This document shows, piece after piece, positions 1 through 8,557 of a DNA stretch of 64,000 nucleotides (its first letter is position 1; each line of letters begins with the position of its first letter). The stretch is from Pontibacter akesuensis (GTDB lineage: Bacteria; Bacteroidota; Bacteroidia; Cytophagales; Hymenobacteraceae), in NCBI RefSeq assembly GCF_001611675.1, contig NZ_CP014766.1, positions 2,046,001 through 2,110,000 on the forward strand. The letters run 5' to 3'. The translations under genes and the position numbers were made by a program. The notes beneath the pieces were generated by a model. It was given only the letters and a program-made list of their open reading frames with translations, was not told where the DNA came from and did no database searches.

Positions 1-1
1 T

Positions 2-1297
2 CTAAACCTGCTGGTGTTTCTTATAGGTACTGCTCTTGGCTTGCATGTGCTTGATCCGGATGCCGGGCGCCTGGTGGAACTGGGTGCGAACTTTGGACCA
101 TACACCTTAACAGGAGAGCCTTGGCGCCTGCTGACAAGCACGTTTCTGCACGGCGGCATCCTGCACTTGCTGCTAAACATGATGGCGCTGGTAAACATAG
201 GAGCTCAGCTGGAAATGCTGGTGGGGCGGGTGCAGTTTATGTTGGCTTACCTCCTCTGTGGCCTTGCCGGCAGTGTGGCTAGTCTTTGGTGGGTGAGCCC
301 GGAAATAACAGTGGCTGTAGGGGCTTCGGGCGCTATATTCGGTCTGTTCGGAATGCTACTGATGCTGCTGCTGCTGGAGCGCGAGCTTGACTGGAAAAAC
401 AAGCGTGCCATGCTTGCGAACATGGCGGTGGTGATTGGTATTAACCTGGCCTACGGCATGCGCGATGGTATAGACAATGCCGCGCACGTTGGTGGCCTGG
501 TGGCAGGCATGGTGTATGGCGCACTATTGTTATTGCGCTCGGGCCGCTACATCACCCAGAACTATGGTGCTGTGGGCAATGCAATAACAATGGTGGCAGG
601 TATGCTTGTGCTTTTTGTGTGGTTTTACATGATTCCCTTTACCGGCACGGTACGCTTTGTATACACGCTGGAGCAGATAGGCAAACACGAGGAGAAGGCG
701 ATGGAAGCTATGTTTCTGATGGAGAAGGCAGGTGAAAACGCGAAGGCGGATGAAATGGTGCCGATTCTGGAACATGGTATTGTGCTGTGGGAGGAAAGCG
801 AGACCCTGCTGGAGCAAATAGAGGATGCACCGGAAGGTGAGGAGGCCCGCGTTGCCACGCTGCTGGACTACGTGCGCCTGCGCAAGATGTCTTACCAGAT
901 GCTGCGCGACGACCTGCAGGAAGGCCGCCCGCTGTTGCACCAGAAGCAGCAGCAGATGCTGGGTGCCATCAACCAATACGTGGCGCAGCTGCAGAAAGGT
1001 GATTTCTCGGAGGTAGCCACTCGGAGCGGTTTGGAAGAACTTCCGCCGGAACTGAATATGAAGGGCAGCAACGGGGCACCACTAGACGCAGCAGTCCTGG
1101 ATGCGATTGAAGCGCCTCTTTTTGTGCTGGATGGCGTGGAACTCGGAACTGCTCCTAAATTGGAGCCAATGCAGGAGGTTACAGACTTGTCGCCTGAAAT
1201 GATACAGGAAATTACTGTACTGCAGGGAGCGGAAGCAGTGGCAATTTATGGCGCGAAGGCAGCGGGAGGAGTTATTCTGATTACCACCAAAAAATAG
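2..1297 (+). CDS. Rhomboid-family intramembrane serine protease with TonB-plug-like C-terminal tail (5' partial)
   Basis: Membrane-embedded serine protease. The frame is open to the window edge, so the N-terminus is missing; the GTG at base 14 is probably internal. Visible rhomboid marks: the HGG..H...N loop-1/TM2 motif near bases 150-180, the catalytic Ser in GASG (codon 326-328), and the catalytic His in the AAHVGG segment (codon 485-487), with several hydrophobic helices. After the last helix comes a roughly 140-residue acidic helical linker. The last ~65 residues (from about base 1095) resemble the plug/carboxy motif of SusC-type TonB receptors: a PLFVLDG start and an IYGAKAAGGVILITTKK end. 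The family assignment is firm; the tail assignment is by motif resemblance, and its role is unknown. Confidence 0.85.
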   Translation, partial: LNLLVFLIGTALGLHVLDPDAGRLVELGANFGPYTLTGEPWRLLTSTFLHGGILHLLLNMMALVNIGAQLEMLVGRVQFMLAYLLCGLAGSVASLWWVSPEITVAVGASGAIFGLFGMLLMLLLLERELDWKNKRAMLANMAVVIGINLAYGMRDGIDNAAHVGGLVAGMVYGALLLLRSGRYITQNYGAVGNAITMVAGMLVLFVWFYMIPFTGTVRFVYTLEQIGKHEEKAMEAMFLMEKAGENAKADEMVPILEHGIVLWEESETLLEQIEDAPEGEEARVATLLDYVRLRKMSYQMLRDDLQEGRPLLHQKQQQMLGAINQYVAQLQKGDFSEVATRSGLEELPPELNMKGSNGAPLDAAVLDAIEAPLFVLDGVELGTAPKLEPMQEVTDLSPEMIQEITVLQGAEAVAIYGAKAAGGVILITTKK

Positions 1298-1443
1298 GTT
1301 CGGCCTGCAGGCATGCAACAGGCAGTGCGGTTCAGGGTGCTTTTAATATGTCTAAACATTTGTTGTATATAAGAATAACAATTTTGTAACTTGGTTAGAG
1401 CTAAAGCAGTATAGCTATCCTATAATATTAAGAACGGTAGCCT

Positions 1444-1617
1444 ATGTCTAAACTCTACAAACCAACAGCAATTGCCTTAGGAGTACTTGTGCTGGCTGTG
1501 CTAATGCATTGCCTTCGGGAGCAGGCTATATGCCACCCGGTGCAACTGCTGGCTCCCGTACTGCTTTTTGCCATAGGCATTGTGCTAAGCAAACTTCTAA
1601 AGCCGGTGCTGGAGTAA
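1444..1617 (+). CDS. Small membrane protein, 57 aa
   Basis: Unrecognised 57-residue protein starting MSKLYKPTAIALGV. It has two hydrophobic stretches (about residues 8-21 and 33-50) separated by a short loop with Cys and His (HCLREQAICHP), so a two-helix hairpin in the inner membrane is likely. The next gene, a zinc-ribbon membrane protein, begins 36 bases later on the same strand. No functional motif is seen. It could be a chance frame, but the hydrophobic pattern and gene spacing support it. Confidence 0.5.
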   Translation: MSKLYKPTAIALGVLVLAVLMHCLREQAICHPVQLLAPVLLFAIGIVLSKLLKPVLE

Positions 1618-1653
1618 ACTGCTGTTGCGCCATAGCCTCCCATTCTTATCGCC

Positions 1654-1854
1654 ATGGCTGATTCGGAAATCCCCAAAACTAAAATTTGCCCTAATTGCGG
1701 TGCTGAAGTGCCGCTTAGAGAAAAGCAGTGCCCAGTGTGTGGCCAGCTGCTTGCCACCAGCAACTTTAAGTGGCTGAAGGATCTGGGCCCCCTCGAGATC
1801 TTCCTGCTCATACTGGGCAGCATCATGCTGGCCATCGGCTTTGTGGCACTGTAG
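1654..1854 (+). CDS. Zinc-ribbon membrane protein, 66 aa
   Basis: The N-terminal half carries two CxxC knuckles (CPNCG and CPVCG, residues ~12-30) that would form a zinc ribbon. The C-terminal ~20 residues (EIFLLILGSIMLAIGFVAL) form one transmembrane helix running to the stop codon. Small proteins of this layout are common in Bacteroidota, and their function is unknown. It sits between two other small membrane proteins on the same strand and probably shares a transcript with them. Confidence 0.7.
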   Translation: MADSEIPKTKICPNCGAEVPLREKQCPVCGQLLATSNFKWLKDLGPLEIFLLILGSIMLAIGFVAL

Positions 1855-1924
1855 TGGCGTAGAAGGCAAGCCTGTCATCCAGATAAAGATTTCCGAAGCA
1901 CCTCCACTTGTTGCGCAACCACAC

Positions 1925-2347
1925 ATGACCGATACAACTGCCGCACCTACCGTAACCTTGCGCAAGGCTTTACTTTACAAGATGAGAACGCTGTGCCAGC
2001 CCCTGTTCCTACTCTGTTTTATACTTGCATTGGCAAACCAGTTGCTGGAGCTGGCAGGCGTCTACATCTGGCCGCTGCACACGCACCTCGACGATCTGCT
2101 GGTGCTTCCGCTTACCTTAACAATTGCATTGGCTGCCGAGCGGCTATACTTTGACACGCCATACTTCACCTTGCCCTTGGGCTATACGTTGCTGGCCCTG
2201 CTGCTTTTCTGTGTTGTGTTTGAGGGCGTGCTGCCCCTGCTGCACACCATGTATACCGCCGATTACTGGGACATATTGGCGTATGCGGCGGGAGCGTTGT
2301 TTTTCCATACAAGTATAAACAAGCCGCTGGAGCAGAAACAGGCATAG
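1925..2347 (+). CDS. Conserved hypothetical integral membrane protein
   Basis: About 140 residues from the chosen ATG (MTDTTAAP). The frame extends upstream to 1841, but that would overlap the previous gene and add a polar, unlike segment; an ATG at 1982 is also possible. About four hydrophobic helices are visible, with the motif HLDDLLVLPLTL between helices 1 and 2 and YTADYWDILAY near the end. Similar short Hymenobacteraceae proteins carry varied automatic names, and I cannot support a transport function from sequence. Closely spaced after the zinc-ribbon gene. Confidence 0.55.
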   Translation: MTDTTAAPTVTLRKALLYKMRTLCQPLFLLCFILALANQLLELAGVYIWPLHTHLDDLLVLPLTLTIALAAERLYFDTPYFTLPLGYTLLALLLFCVVFEGVLPLLHTMYTADYWDILAYAAGALFFHTSINKPLEQKQA

Positions 2348-2486
2348 TATTGGCTGCTATCCAAACCTGTGGGACCGAAAAATTTGGAGAACGAAGCAAC
2401 CTTTCGGAACAGGCTGCATCTTTAGACTTGAAAAGCAGCCGGAAGGGCTACTGAAATAAGTCATCACTAACCAGAACCATACTACT

Positions 2487-3212
2487 ATGAGAAGCACAAA
2501 ATTACAATCTGCCGCTTTTGCCATATTCGCCCTGGCACTGTTGGTGCTGAACGCACCTGCCGCCCTGGCACAGGATCTGAGAGGCAATGGCAACATCACC
2601 ACCCAAAACAGAAGCGTGTCGGGCATCCGGGGCATTGACGTGAGCGGTGGCTTTACGGTAGAACTCACACAGGGCAGCAACGAAGGCGTACGGCTGGAGG
2701 CTGAGGAGAATCTGATCGACAACATCAAAACCGAGGTGCGTAACGGTGTGCTCCACATCTACAACGACAAGAGCATTTCCTCCAGCAAAGGCATGAAGGC
2801 CTACGTAACGCTCAAAGCGCTGGAGAGCATCGACATCAGTGGCGGCGTGAAAATTATCGGCAACTCCACTTTTAAGTCTGATGCGCTGAAAATGGACATG
2901 AGTGGCGGCTCCAACGTAAAACTCACCGTGGACACCAGGCAGGTAAAGGCCGACATGAGCGGCGCGAGCAAAGTTGAGTTGCTGGGAAAAGCCGATGTGC
3001 TGCTGATGGACATGTCCGGCGCCTCGAAAGTGGATGCATCGGAGCTGCAGGCCAGCGAGGTGAAGGTGCAGGCCAGCGGTGCTAGCCACGTGAAAGTGTT
3101 TGCCAGTAAAACGCTGGACATTAATGCATCCGGTGCATCGGCGGTATACTACAAAGGCAGCCCAAGCATCACCTCTGATGTATCGGCCGCGGCCCGTATC
3201 TCGAAACTGTAG
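2487..3212 (+). CDS. Head-GIN domain (DUF2807) secreted protein
   Basis: 241 residues with a clear Sec signal peptide (MRSTKLQSAAFAIFALALLV...ALAQ). The mature part is a Ser/Gly/Ala-rich repeat of short beta strands with recurring DMSGGS, DMSGASKV and ASGAS units. This is the parallel beta-helix pattern of the putative auto-transporter adhesin head-GIN domain, expected in the periplasm or on the cell surface. In this family the opening phrase GIRGIDVSGGFTVELTQG is typical. Function is unproven (adhesion or envelope stress has been proposed). Single-gene unit closed by the hairpin at 3233-3262. Confidence 0.88.
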   Translation: MRSTKLQSAAFAIFALALLVLNAPAALAQDLRGNGNITTQNRSVSGIRGIDVSGGFTVELTQGSNEGVRLEAEENLIDNIKTEVRNGVLHIYNDKSISSSKGMKAYVTLKALESIDISGGVKIIGNSTFKSDALKMDMSGGSNVKLTVDTRQVKADMSGASKVELLGKADVLLMDMSGASKVDASELQASEVKVQASGASHVKVFASKTLDINASGASAVYYKGSPSITSDVSAAARISKL

Positions 3213-3232
3213 GCGAGCCTATTCCATACTTG

Positions 3233-3262
3233 AAAAGCAGCTCCGCCGGGAGCTGCTTTTTT
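3233..3262 (+). terminator. Intrinsic terminator after head-GIN gene
   Basis: A 12-bp perfect stem (AAAAGCAGCTCC / GGAGCTGCTTTT) with a GCCG loop, followed by T residues, 20 bases after the stop codon. Confidence 0.85.
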
Positions 3263-3334
3263 GCTGCCTCATCTTTTGGCCACCCCAGCCCGTATAGGTA
3301 AACTCCAGAAAACAAACTTGAAAAAAGTAAAACT

Positions 3335-3601
3335 ATGGCTGAATCTAGAAAATCAACAAATCACGACGAGATCAAAAAGTGGGCAGAAGACCACGGCGGC
3401 GTTCCCAGCATCATCAAGGGCACCGAGAACGACGGTGGGGGCGAAGGCCTGCTGCGCATCCACTTCCCGGAGAAGAGCAACGACAACGACACCTTTGAGG
3501 AAGTAAGCTGGGATGAGTTCTTCAAAGAATTTGAAAGCAGCAAACTGGCCCTGCTCCACGATCCGAACGGCGTCTTCAATAAGCTGGTGAGCAGGGACTA
3601 A
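3335..3601 (+). CDS. Small conserved hypothetical protein, 88 aa
   Basis: Hydrophilic 88-residue protein starting MAESRKSTNHDEIKKWAEDHGG. It has the pattern HDEIKKWAE..GG.P..IKGTE, LRIHFP, EEVSWDEFF..F and a terminal NKLVSRD, typical of a widespread small protein family in Bacteroidota and Cyanobacteria. No signal peptide, helix bundle or catalytic motif is visible, so it is probably cytosolic. Function unknown. A strong bidirectional hairpin follows and separates it from the convergent beta-lactamase gene. Confidence 0.75.
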   Translation: MAESRKSTNHDEIKKWAEDHGGVPSIIKGTENDGGGEGLLRIHFPEKSNDNDTFEEVSWDEFFKEFESSKLALLHDPNGVFNKLVSRD

Positions 3602-3657
3602 ATTTCCAGAAGAGCCTCAGTACATTGTCTTTCAAAGACAGCGTCTGCTTACTATAA

Positions 3658-3696
3658 ACAAAGAGGCCAGCATCTTACGGATGCTGGCCTCTTTGT
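3658..3696. terminator. Bidirectional terminator
   Basis: A 17-bp perfect inverted repeat (ACAAAGAGGCCAGCATC and its complement) around a TTACG loop, lying between convergent genes ending at 3601 (+) and 3720 (-). A/T tracts at both ends fit termination in both directions. Confidence 0.85.
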
Positions 3697-3719
3697 TTAT
3701 GTGATGTATACTTCGGTAA

Positions 3720-4421
3720 CTACTGCTGCTGCTCCAGGAGCCTTAGGGTGTTGGCGAAAGCTTCCTGTCCGCTCCAGGGGCCGTGGCCGGGAACCACCGT
3801 CTTTACCTTTTTAAACCGCTGCTGCACATTTCGGATAGCAGAGGGCCAATAGCTTACATCTGCGTCGGCGGTGTTACCCAGGCTTTTGGCGGCGGCATCC
3901 TTTACAAGGCATCCGCCAAACAAAACACGCTGCTGAGGCAGGTAAACCACAATATTATCAGCGGTATGCCCTGCGCCGGGATAGAACGCCACCAGCTTTT
4001 GGTTGCCTACAGTTAACGCTTTGTCCATCGGTAAAGTAGGGTCTAGCTTTATGCCCTTGCTTGCAGCCAACGTGGCCGTTTGAGATGAGCCAAACACCGG
4101 AATGCCTTTCTGCTGTAGCAAAGCTGCGCTACCTAGGCGGTCGTCGTGGGCGTGGGTAACGATGCACATTTTCACAGGCTGTTTCAGGTTCTCTTCAATC
4201 CACGCCAGCAACTCCTCTGTCTGTTCATCGCCCCAGGCGGCATCTACCAGCACAATACCTTCAGTGGTAGCTACGATCAAACCGTTAGACGGGACCTGGG
4301 TACCCTGATAGGTGTTGTAAGAGGTATGCACCCAAACCTTCGGCGCAATCTTGTGTACCTCTAGCTGGGCAAAAGCCTGGCCGCAGAATAGCAGCAACAG
4401 CGGCAAAAGCAGCTTTTTCAT
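3720..4421 (-). CDS. Subclass B1 metallo-beta-lactamase
   Basis: 233-residue periplasmic zinc hydrolase, predicted to open beta-lactam rings. Signal peptide MKKLLLPLLLLFCGQAFA. The full B1 ligand set is visible: zinc-1 His90, His92 and His152 (HAHDD and GAGHTADN), zinc-2 Asp94, Cys171 and His213 (GGCLVKD and PGHGPW), plus Lys174, which in B1 enzymes contacts the substrate carboxylate. The Cys in GGCL and the absence of a B2/B3 pattern place it in B1. Overall layout resembles BlaB/IND-type enzymes of Flavobacteriia. It starts 9 bases after the M28 peptidase stop, so the two are probably co-transcribed. Activity on carbapenems is inferred from the class, not seen. Confidence 0.88.
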   Translation of the reverse strand: MKKLLLPLLLLFCGQAFAQLEVHKIAPKVWVHTSYNTYQGTQVPSNGLIVATTEGIVLVDAAWGDEQTEELLAWIEENLKQPVKMCIVTHAHDDRLGSAALLQQKGIPVFGSSQTATLAASKGIKLDPTLPMDKALTVGNQKLVAFYPGAGHTADNIVVYLPQQRVLFGGCLVKDAAAKSLGNTADADVSYWPSAIRNVQQRFKKVKTVVPGHGPWSGQEAFANTLRLLEQQQ

Positions 4422-4430
4422 CAGCTCATA

Positions 4431-5813
4431 CTAACGTACCGGAACAGGCAGTACCGGCAGGCTCGCGTGTCCCTCCTTGTCTGCCGACTGCACGGCAAAG
4501 AAGTAATTGTCCTTGGAGTAGGGCAGCGTTACTTTGGTGTCGGTTACGTAGAAGCGCTTCTCCCAGGTTGGCGCACTCGTTTCGCGCATCAGAACGTAGT
4601 ATCCGGCTGGCTTGGCGCCTTTGGCCGGAGTTTGCCACTGCAGGGTGGTTGTGTTGGTAAGCTCTGAGGTAAGTACGCCCACCTTATCAGGGGCAGCCGG
4701 GGCCCAGCCTAAGCTTGCCATACTTGCCAGATTAACGGCGGTGTTCTTGCGCAGGTACTCAAAGTCCATGAACTCGGGCAGGTCGCCGTACTGTGTGCCG
4801 TTCTCCTTGCGCACGTCCTGGTGCTGGTGGTCAAAGTCCTCGTTCATCTCGCTCATGCGCACGGCAGAGTAGCCTTGTCTGTTAAAAGGCGTGTGGTCGC
4901 CGCCACGCAGGAAACGGTCTGCACGATACTCCAGCACCACGTCTATCTGGTCTACATACTTCTCGCCAACCTGCTCCATGTAGCGGGCAAGGTTGCGGCT
5001 CGGGCTGTCGTTGTCAGAACCCAGTGTTCGGCGCAGGCGTGCCTGCTCCTCTGTTTCGTTAGCCGGTGTACCCTCGCTGAAAATGCGGACCCGGGTATTG
5101 TCGTGCATCTTTAATTCATCAGAATAGGAGTTGCCCACGATGTCGTTGTTTTGCATCGCAACCAGGTTCCAGCCTTCTTTCTTGGCGCGCTCGGCCAGGT
5201 GCGTGGAGCCGTACAGCCCTTGTTCCTCTCCCTGGAAAGCCACAAATATCAAGGTACCCGGAAACTTGTAAGGCGCCATAATGCGGGCCATTTCCATTAC
5301 CATGGCCACGCCAGAGGCATCGTCGTTGGCGCCCGGAGACTTGCTTTTGGCGTCCATCACGTCGGTTGCCCTGGAGTCGAGGTGGCCGCCCACAATAATT
5401 ACGCGGTCGTCGCTGGGGTCAGTTCCTTTCAGGATAGCCATTACGTTGGCCATCTCAGTGTCCTTTGGCACGCGGCGGCCGTCGGCCGGCACCACAAAGC
5501 GGTCCATCTCCACGGTCATGCGGCCCCCGGAGGTTTTGGCATACTTCTCAAACTCCGACTTCACCCACTCGCGGGCAGCGCCGATGCCTTCTTTCTTGCT
5601 GGTGGTGGTGCTTAGGGTGTGGCGCGTGCCGAAGCTCACCATCTTGCGCACAAGTTCCTCGAGGTTCTTGGTCGAGATCTCGTTGATCATTTTCTTGATG
5701 TCGTCGTCCTGGCGAACCGCCTCCTGGGCTATACTTTCAGTTGGGGTGATAAGCGGAGAACCTGCCAGCAGCAGCAGCGCCAGCATTGTTTTAAGGTTAG
5801 ATTTTATAGTCAT
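4431..5813 (-). CDS. M28 family metallopeptidase
   Basis: 460-residue secreted zinc aminopeptidase-like enzyme. N-terminal signal segment (residues ~8-30, ending SIAQ). Co-catalytic zinc site of the M28 fold: His144 and Asp146 (GGHLDSR), Asp164 (GANDDASG), Glu196/Glu197 (FQGEEQGLYG), Asp224 (NNDIVG) and a late His in the DFDHQHQD segment. The last ~85 residues form a fibronectin-III-like domain (APDKVGV...TTTLQWQ...YYVLMRE), common in secreted Bacteroidota peptidases. First gene of a two-gene operon with the B1 beta-lactamase; divergent from the S9 peptidase at 5982. Confidence 0.9.
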   Translation of the reverse strand: MTIKSNLKTMLALLLLAGSPLITPTESIAQEAVRQDDDIKKMINEISTKNLEELVRKMVSFGTRHTLSTTTSKKEGIGAAREWVKSEFEKYAKTSGGRMTVEMDRFVVPADGRRVPKDTEMANVMAILKGTDPSDDRVIIVGGHLDSRATDVMDAKSKSPGANDDASGVAMVMEMARIMAPYKFPGTLIFVAFQGEEQGLYGSTHLAERAKKEGWNLVAMQNNDIVGNSYSDELKMHDNTRVRIFSEGTPANETEEQARLRRTLGSDNDSPSRNLARYMEQVGEKYVDQIDVVLEYRADRFLRGGDHTPFNRQGYSAVRMSEMNEDFDHQHQDVRKENGTQYGDLPEFMDFEYLRKNTAVNLASMASLGWAPAAPDKVGVLTSELTNTTTLQWQTPAKGAKPAGYYVLMRETSAPTWEKRFYVTDTKVTLPYSKDNYFFAVQSADKEGHASLPVLPVPVR

Positions 5814-5981
5814 GTGTAGGTTTAGGTGTGTGTTTAATAGCTAAAGATAAGGAAGAAATCTCTTAAATGGGAATTCCCGGCATAGTAAGGCGGTTTCAGG
5901 GGGAGATGGAAACCTTCGTTTTTAATTGTTAGCCATACTTTTTACATTAGTGAAATTTTATCTTAACACATCATCAACTTA

Positions 5982-8486
5982 ATGAAATACTTATACCTTT
6001 TTACCGCCTTACTGGCGCTGTGCCTGGGGGCAGAAGCACAGCCGGGCAACCAAGCCAGGGGGAATTACCAGTTAGCCTCCCGTTTCTCGCCCGACAAGCT
6101 GGAAAAGCTTGTCTTCAGCACCGCCGTAGACCCGCACTGGCTCAAGAACTCCGACCGCTTCTGGTACGAGTATGAGACAAGCGACGGCAAGAAGTGGTAT
6201 ATCGTGGACCCTGCCTCAAAATCAAAGCAAGTAATGTTCGATAATGCCAAACTTGCTTCGGAAGTGACGATGATTGTGAAAGACCCGTTTGACGCGCAGC
6301 ACCTGCCTATTCAGAAACTGAAGTTTTCGGAGGATGAGAAAAGCATTCTGTTCGAGATAAAAAGCTCTATTGATGAGGTAAAGAAAGACAGGAAAGACAA
6401 AACCGACGCCGATTCGCTGCAGAAAAAGACCTTCTTTTTCCGGTATAACCTGGCTACCCAAAGGCTGGAGGAGCTGAAGGACCAGGAAGAGCTGAAAGAC
6501 AAGCCAAAGTGGGCCTCTGTTTCACCAAACGGCGATGTAGTGGTTTTTGCCAGGCAGTACAACCTGTACTGGATGGACAAAGCCAACTACGAAAAGGCGC
6601 TGAAAGACGAGAAAGACTCTACGATTGTGGAGCACCAGCTCACAAAAGACGGCGTAGAGCATTACCACTACGGCGATGCCAGGGGCGAAACGAACGTGGA
6701 GCGCGAGAAAAACAAGGACAAGCGCAAGCCTGCCCGCATCGCCTGGTCTCCTGATTCGAAGTCCTTTGCCATGATCCGGTCGGATGAGCGCAAGGTAAAG
6801 GACCTGTGGGTAATCCATAACACAGCCAAAGGCCGGCCTGAGCTCGAAACATACAAGTACCAGATGCCGGGTGAGAAGGAAGCGCCTATCCGGGAGCTGC
6901 TGGTGTTCGACTTCGCTGCCAAAAGCGCGAAAAAAATTAACGCCGCGGCCTACAAAGACCAGGAGCTATCGCTGTGGTCGGCGCCCGATTTGAAGAAGAA
7001 CCGAGATGATGTGTACAAGCCCGATGTATGGCATGGCACCAATGACAAGCTATACTTTACGCGCACCAGTCGCGACCTGAAGAAGATCGATATCTGTCAG
7101 CTTGATGTGAAGTCGGGCGCTGTAACACCGGTGATCAAAGAGGAATTCAACACCTATGTGGAGGTAAACAGGGCAGGGCTAGTAAATGGCGGCAAGGAAC
7201 TGATTCATTGGTCGGAGCGCGATGGCTGGGGCCACTTTTACCTGTACGATGGCGCAGGCAACCTGAAAAACAGAATCACCACAGGCCCTTACCATACTGA
7301 GGAAATCGTGGGTATTGACGAAAAGAACCGCGTGCTGTATTTTACAGCAAACGGCCGCGAAGCCGGCGAAGACCCCTACCTGCTGCACCTGTACCGCGTA
7401 AACCTTGACGGGAGCGGGCTGACGCTATTGAACCGCGGCAGCTTCGACAACACCGTGAGCATGAACGATGCGAACACCTACTTCGTGAACACGGCCTCCA
7501 CGGTTAATTCTGTTCCTAAATCGGAGGTGTACAACAACAAGGGCCGCAAAGTAATGGACCTGGAAACAGCCGACCTTTCGCGCCTGATGACAACCGGCTA
7601 CAAGTTTCCGGAGCCATTCATGGTAAAGGCGGATGATGGCATCACGGATTTATACGGCGTAATGTACAAGCCTTTTGATTTCGACTCCACCAAAACCTAC
7701 CCGGTAATAGAGTACGTGTACCCAGGGCCGCAGACAGAGGCGGTGAACAAAGCCTTTGGCCACCGAATGGACCGCCTGGACCGCCTGGCGCAGCTTGGGT
7801 TTATCGTTGTAACAGTGGGCAACAGGGGAGGGCACTCGGCCCGCTCCAAGTGGTACCACACCTACGGCTACGGCAACCTGCGCGATTACGGCCTGGCCGA
7901 TAAGAAAGCCGCCCTTGAGCAGCTGGCCGATCGCCATCCGTTTATTGATATCAGCCGCGTGGGCATCACGGGCCACTCTGGTGGTGGTTTTATGTCTACT
8001 GCCGCCATGCTGGTGTACCCTGATTTCTTCAAGGTGGCTGTTTCGGGAGCGGGTAACCATGAGAACAACATCTACAACCGCTGGTGGAGCGAGAAGCACC
8101 ACGGCGTAAAAGAAGTGATCACAGCCAAAGGAGATACTACCTTCAAGTATGCCATTGATAAGAACCCGGATTTGGCCAAGAACCTGAAAGGGCACCTGCT
8201 GCTGGTAACCGGCGACGTGGACAACAACGTGCACCCTGCCAACACCATCCGCATGGCTGATGCGCTTATCAAAGCAAACAAGCGCTTCGACTTTATGCTG
8301 ATGCCGGGGCAGCGCCACGGCTTTGGCGATATGACCGAATATTTCTTCTGGATGATGGGCGACTACTTCACCAGGCACCTGCTGGGTGATTATTCCCAGC
8401 CAGTGGACATCATGCAGATCAACCGGGAGCAACCGCAAACAAAAGAAAAGAAAAGCGCTGCCAAAGCTACCAGCCCTAGTTTGTAA
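5982..8486 (+). CDS. S9 family peptidase (DPP-IV-like)
   Basis: 834-residue secreted serine peptidase that should cleave N-terminal dipeptides or short oligopeptides. Signal peptide MKYLYLFTALLALCLGAEAQ. Residues ~100-550 form the beta-propeller domain, and the C-terminal ~250 residues the alpha/beta-hydrolase. The catalytic triad is visible: Ser666 in GHSGGG, Asp747 in GDVDNNVHP and His779 in PGQRHGFGD. The nucleophile elbow GHSGGG differs from the commoner GWSYGG of DPP-IV. A nearby M28 peptidase suggests a protein-feeding locus. Ends at a strong hairpin. Confidence 0.92.
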   Translation: MKYLYLFTALLALCLGAEAQPGNQARGNYQLASRFSPDKLEKLVFSTAVDPHWLKNSDRFWYEYETSDGKKWYIVDPASKSKQVMFDNAKLASEVTMIVKDPFDAQHLPIQKLKFSEDEKSILFEIKSSIDEVKKDRKDKTDADSLQKKTFFFRYNLATQRLEELKDQEELKDKPKWASVSPNGDVVVFARQYNLYWMDKANYEKALKDEKDSTIVEHQLTKDGVEHYHYGDARGETNVEREKNKDKRKPARIAWSPDSKSFAMIRSDERKVKDLWVIHNTAKGRPELETYKYQMPGEKEAPIRELLVFDFAAKSAKKINAAAYKDQELSLWSAPDLKKNRDDVYKPDVWHGTNDKLYFTRTSRDLKKIDICQLDVKSGAVTPVIKEEFNTYVEVNRAGLVNGGKELIHWSERDGWGHFYLYDGAGNLKNRITTGPYHTEEIVGIDEKNRVLYFTANGREAGEDPYLLHLYRVNLDGSGLTLLNRGSFDNTVSMNDANTYFVNTASTVNSVPKSEVYNNKGRKVMDLETADLSRLMTTGYKFPEPFMVKADDGITDLYGVMYKPFDFDSTKTYPVIEYVYPGPQTEAVNKAFGHRMDRLDRLAQLGFIVVTVGNRGGHSARSKWYHTYGYGNLRDYGLADKKAALEQLADRHPFIDISRVGITGHSGGGFMSTAAMLVYPDFFKVAVSGAGNHENNIYNRWWSEKHHGVKEVITAKGDTTFKYAIDKNPDLAKNLKGHLLLVTGDVDNNVHPANTIRMADALIKANKRFDFMLMPGQRHGFGDMTEYFFWMMGDYFTRHLLGDYSQPVDIMQINREQPQTKEKKSAAKATSPSL

Positions 8487-8502
8487 GTATAACGTTTAGC
8501 AT

Positions 8503-8540
8503 AAAAAAGCCGCAGCCAGTATTTTGGTTGCGGCTTTTTT
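8503..8540. terminator. Terminator between convergent genes
   Basis: Inverted repeat AAAAAAGCCGCAGCCA / TGGTTGCGGCTTTTTT (one G-T wobble) followed by a T tract; it serves the S9 peptidase and probably also the convergent thioesterase gene. Confidence 0.85.
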
Positions 8541-8557
8541 TATACTTGTTGGGGCAT

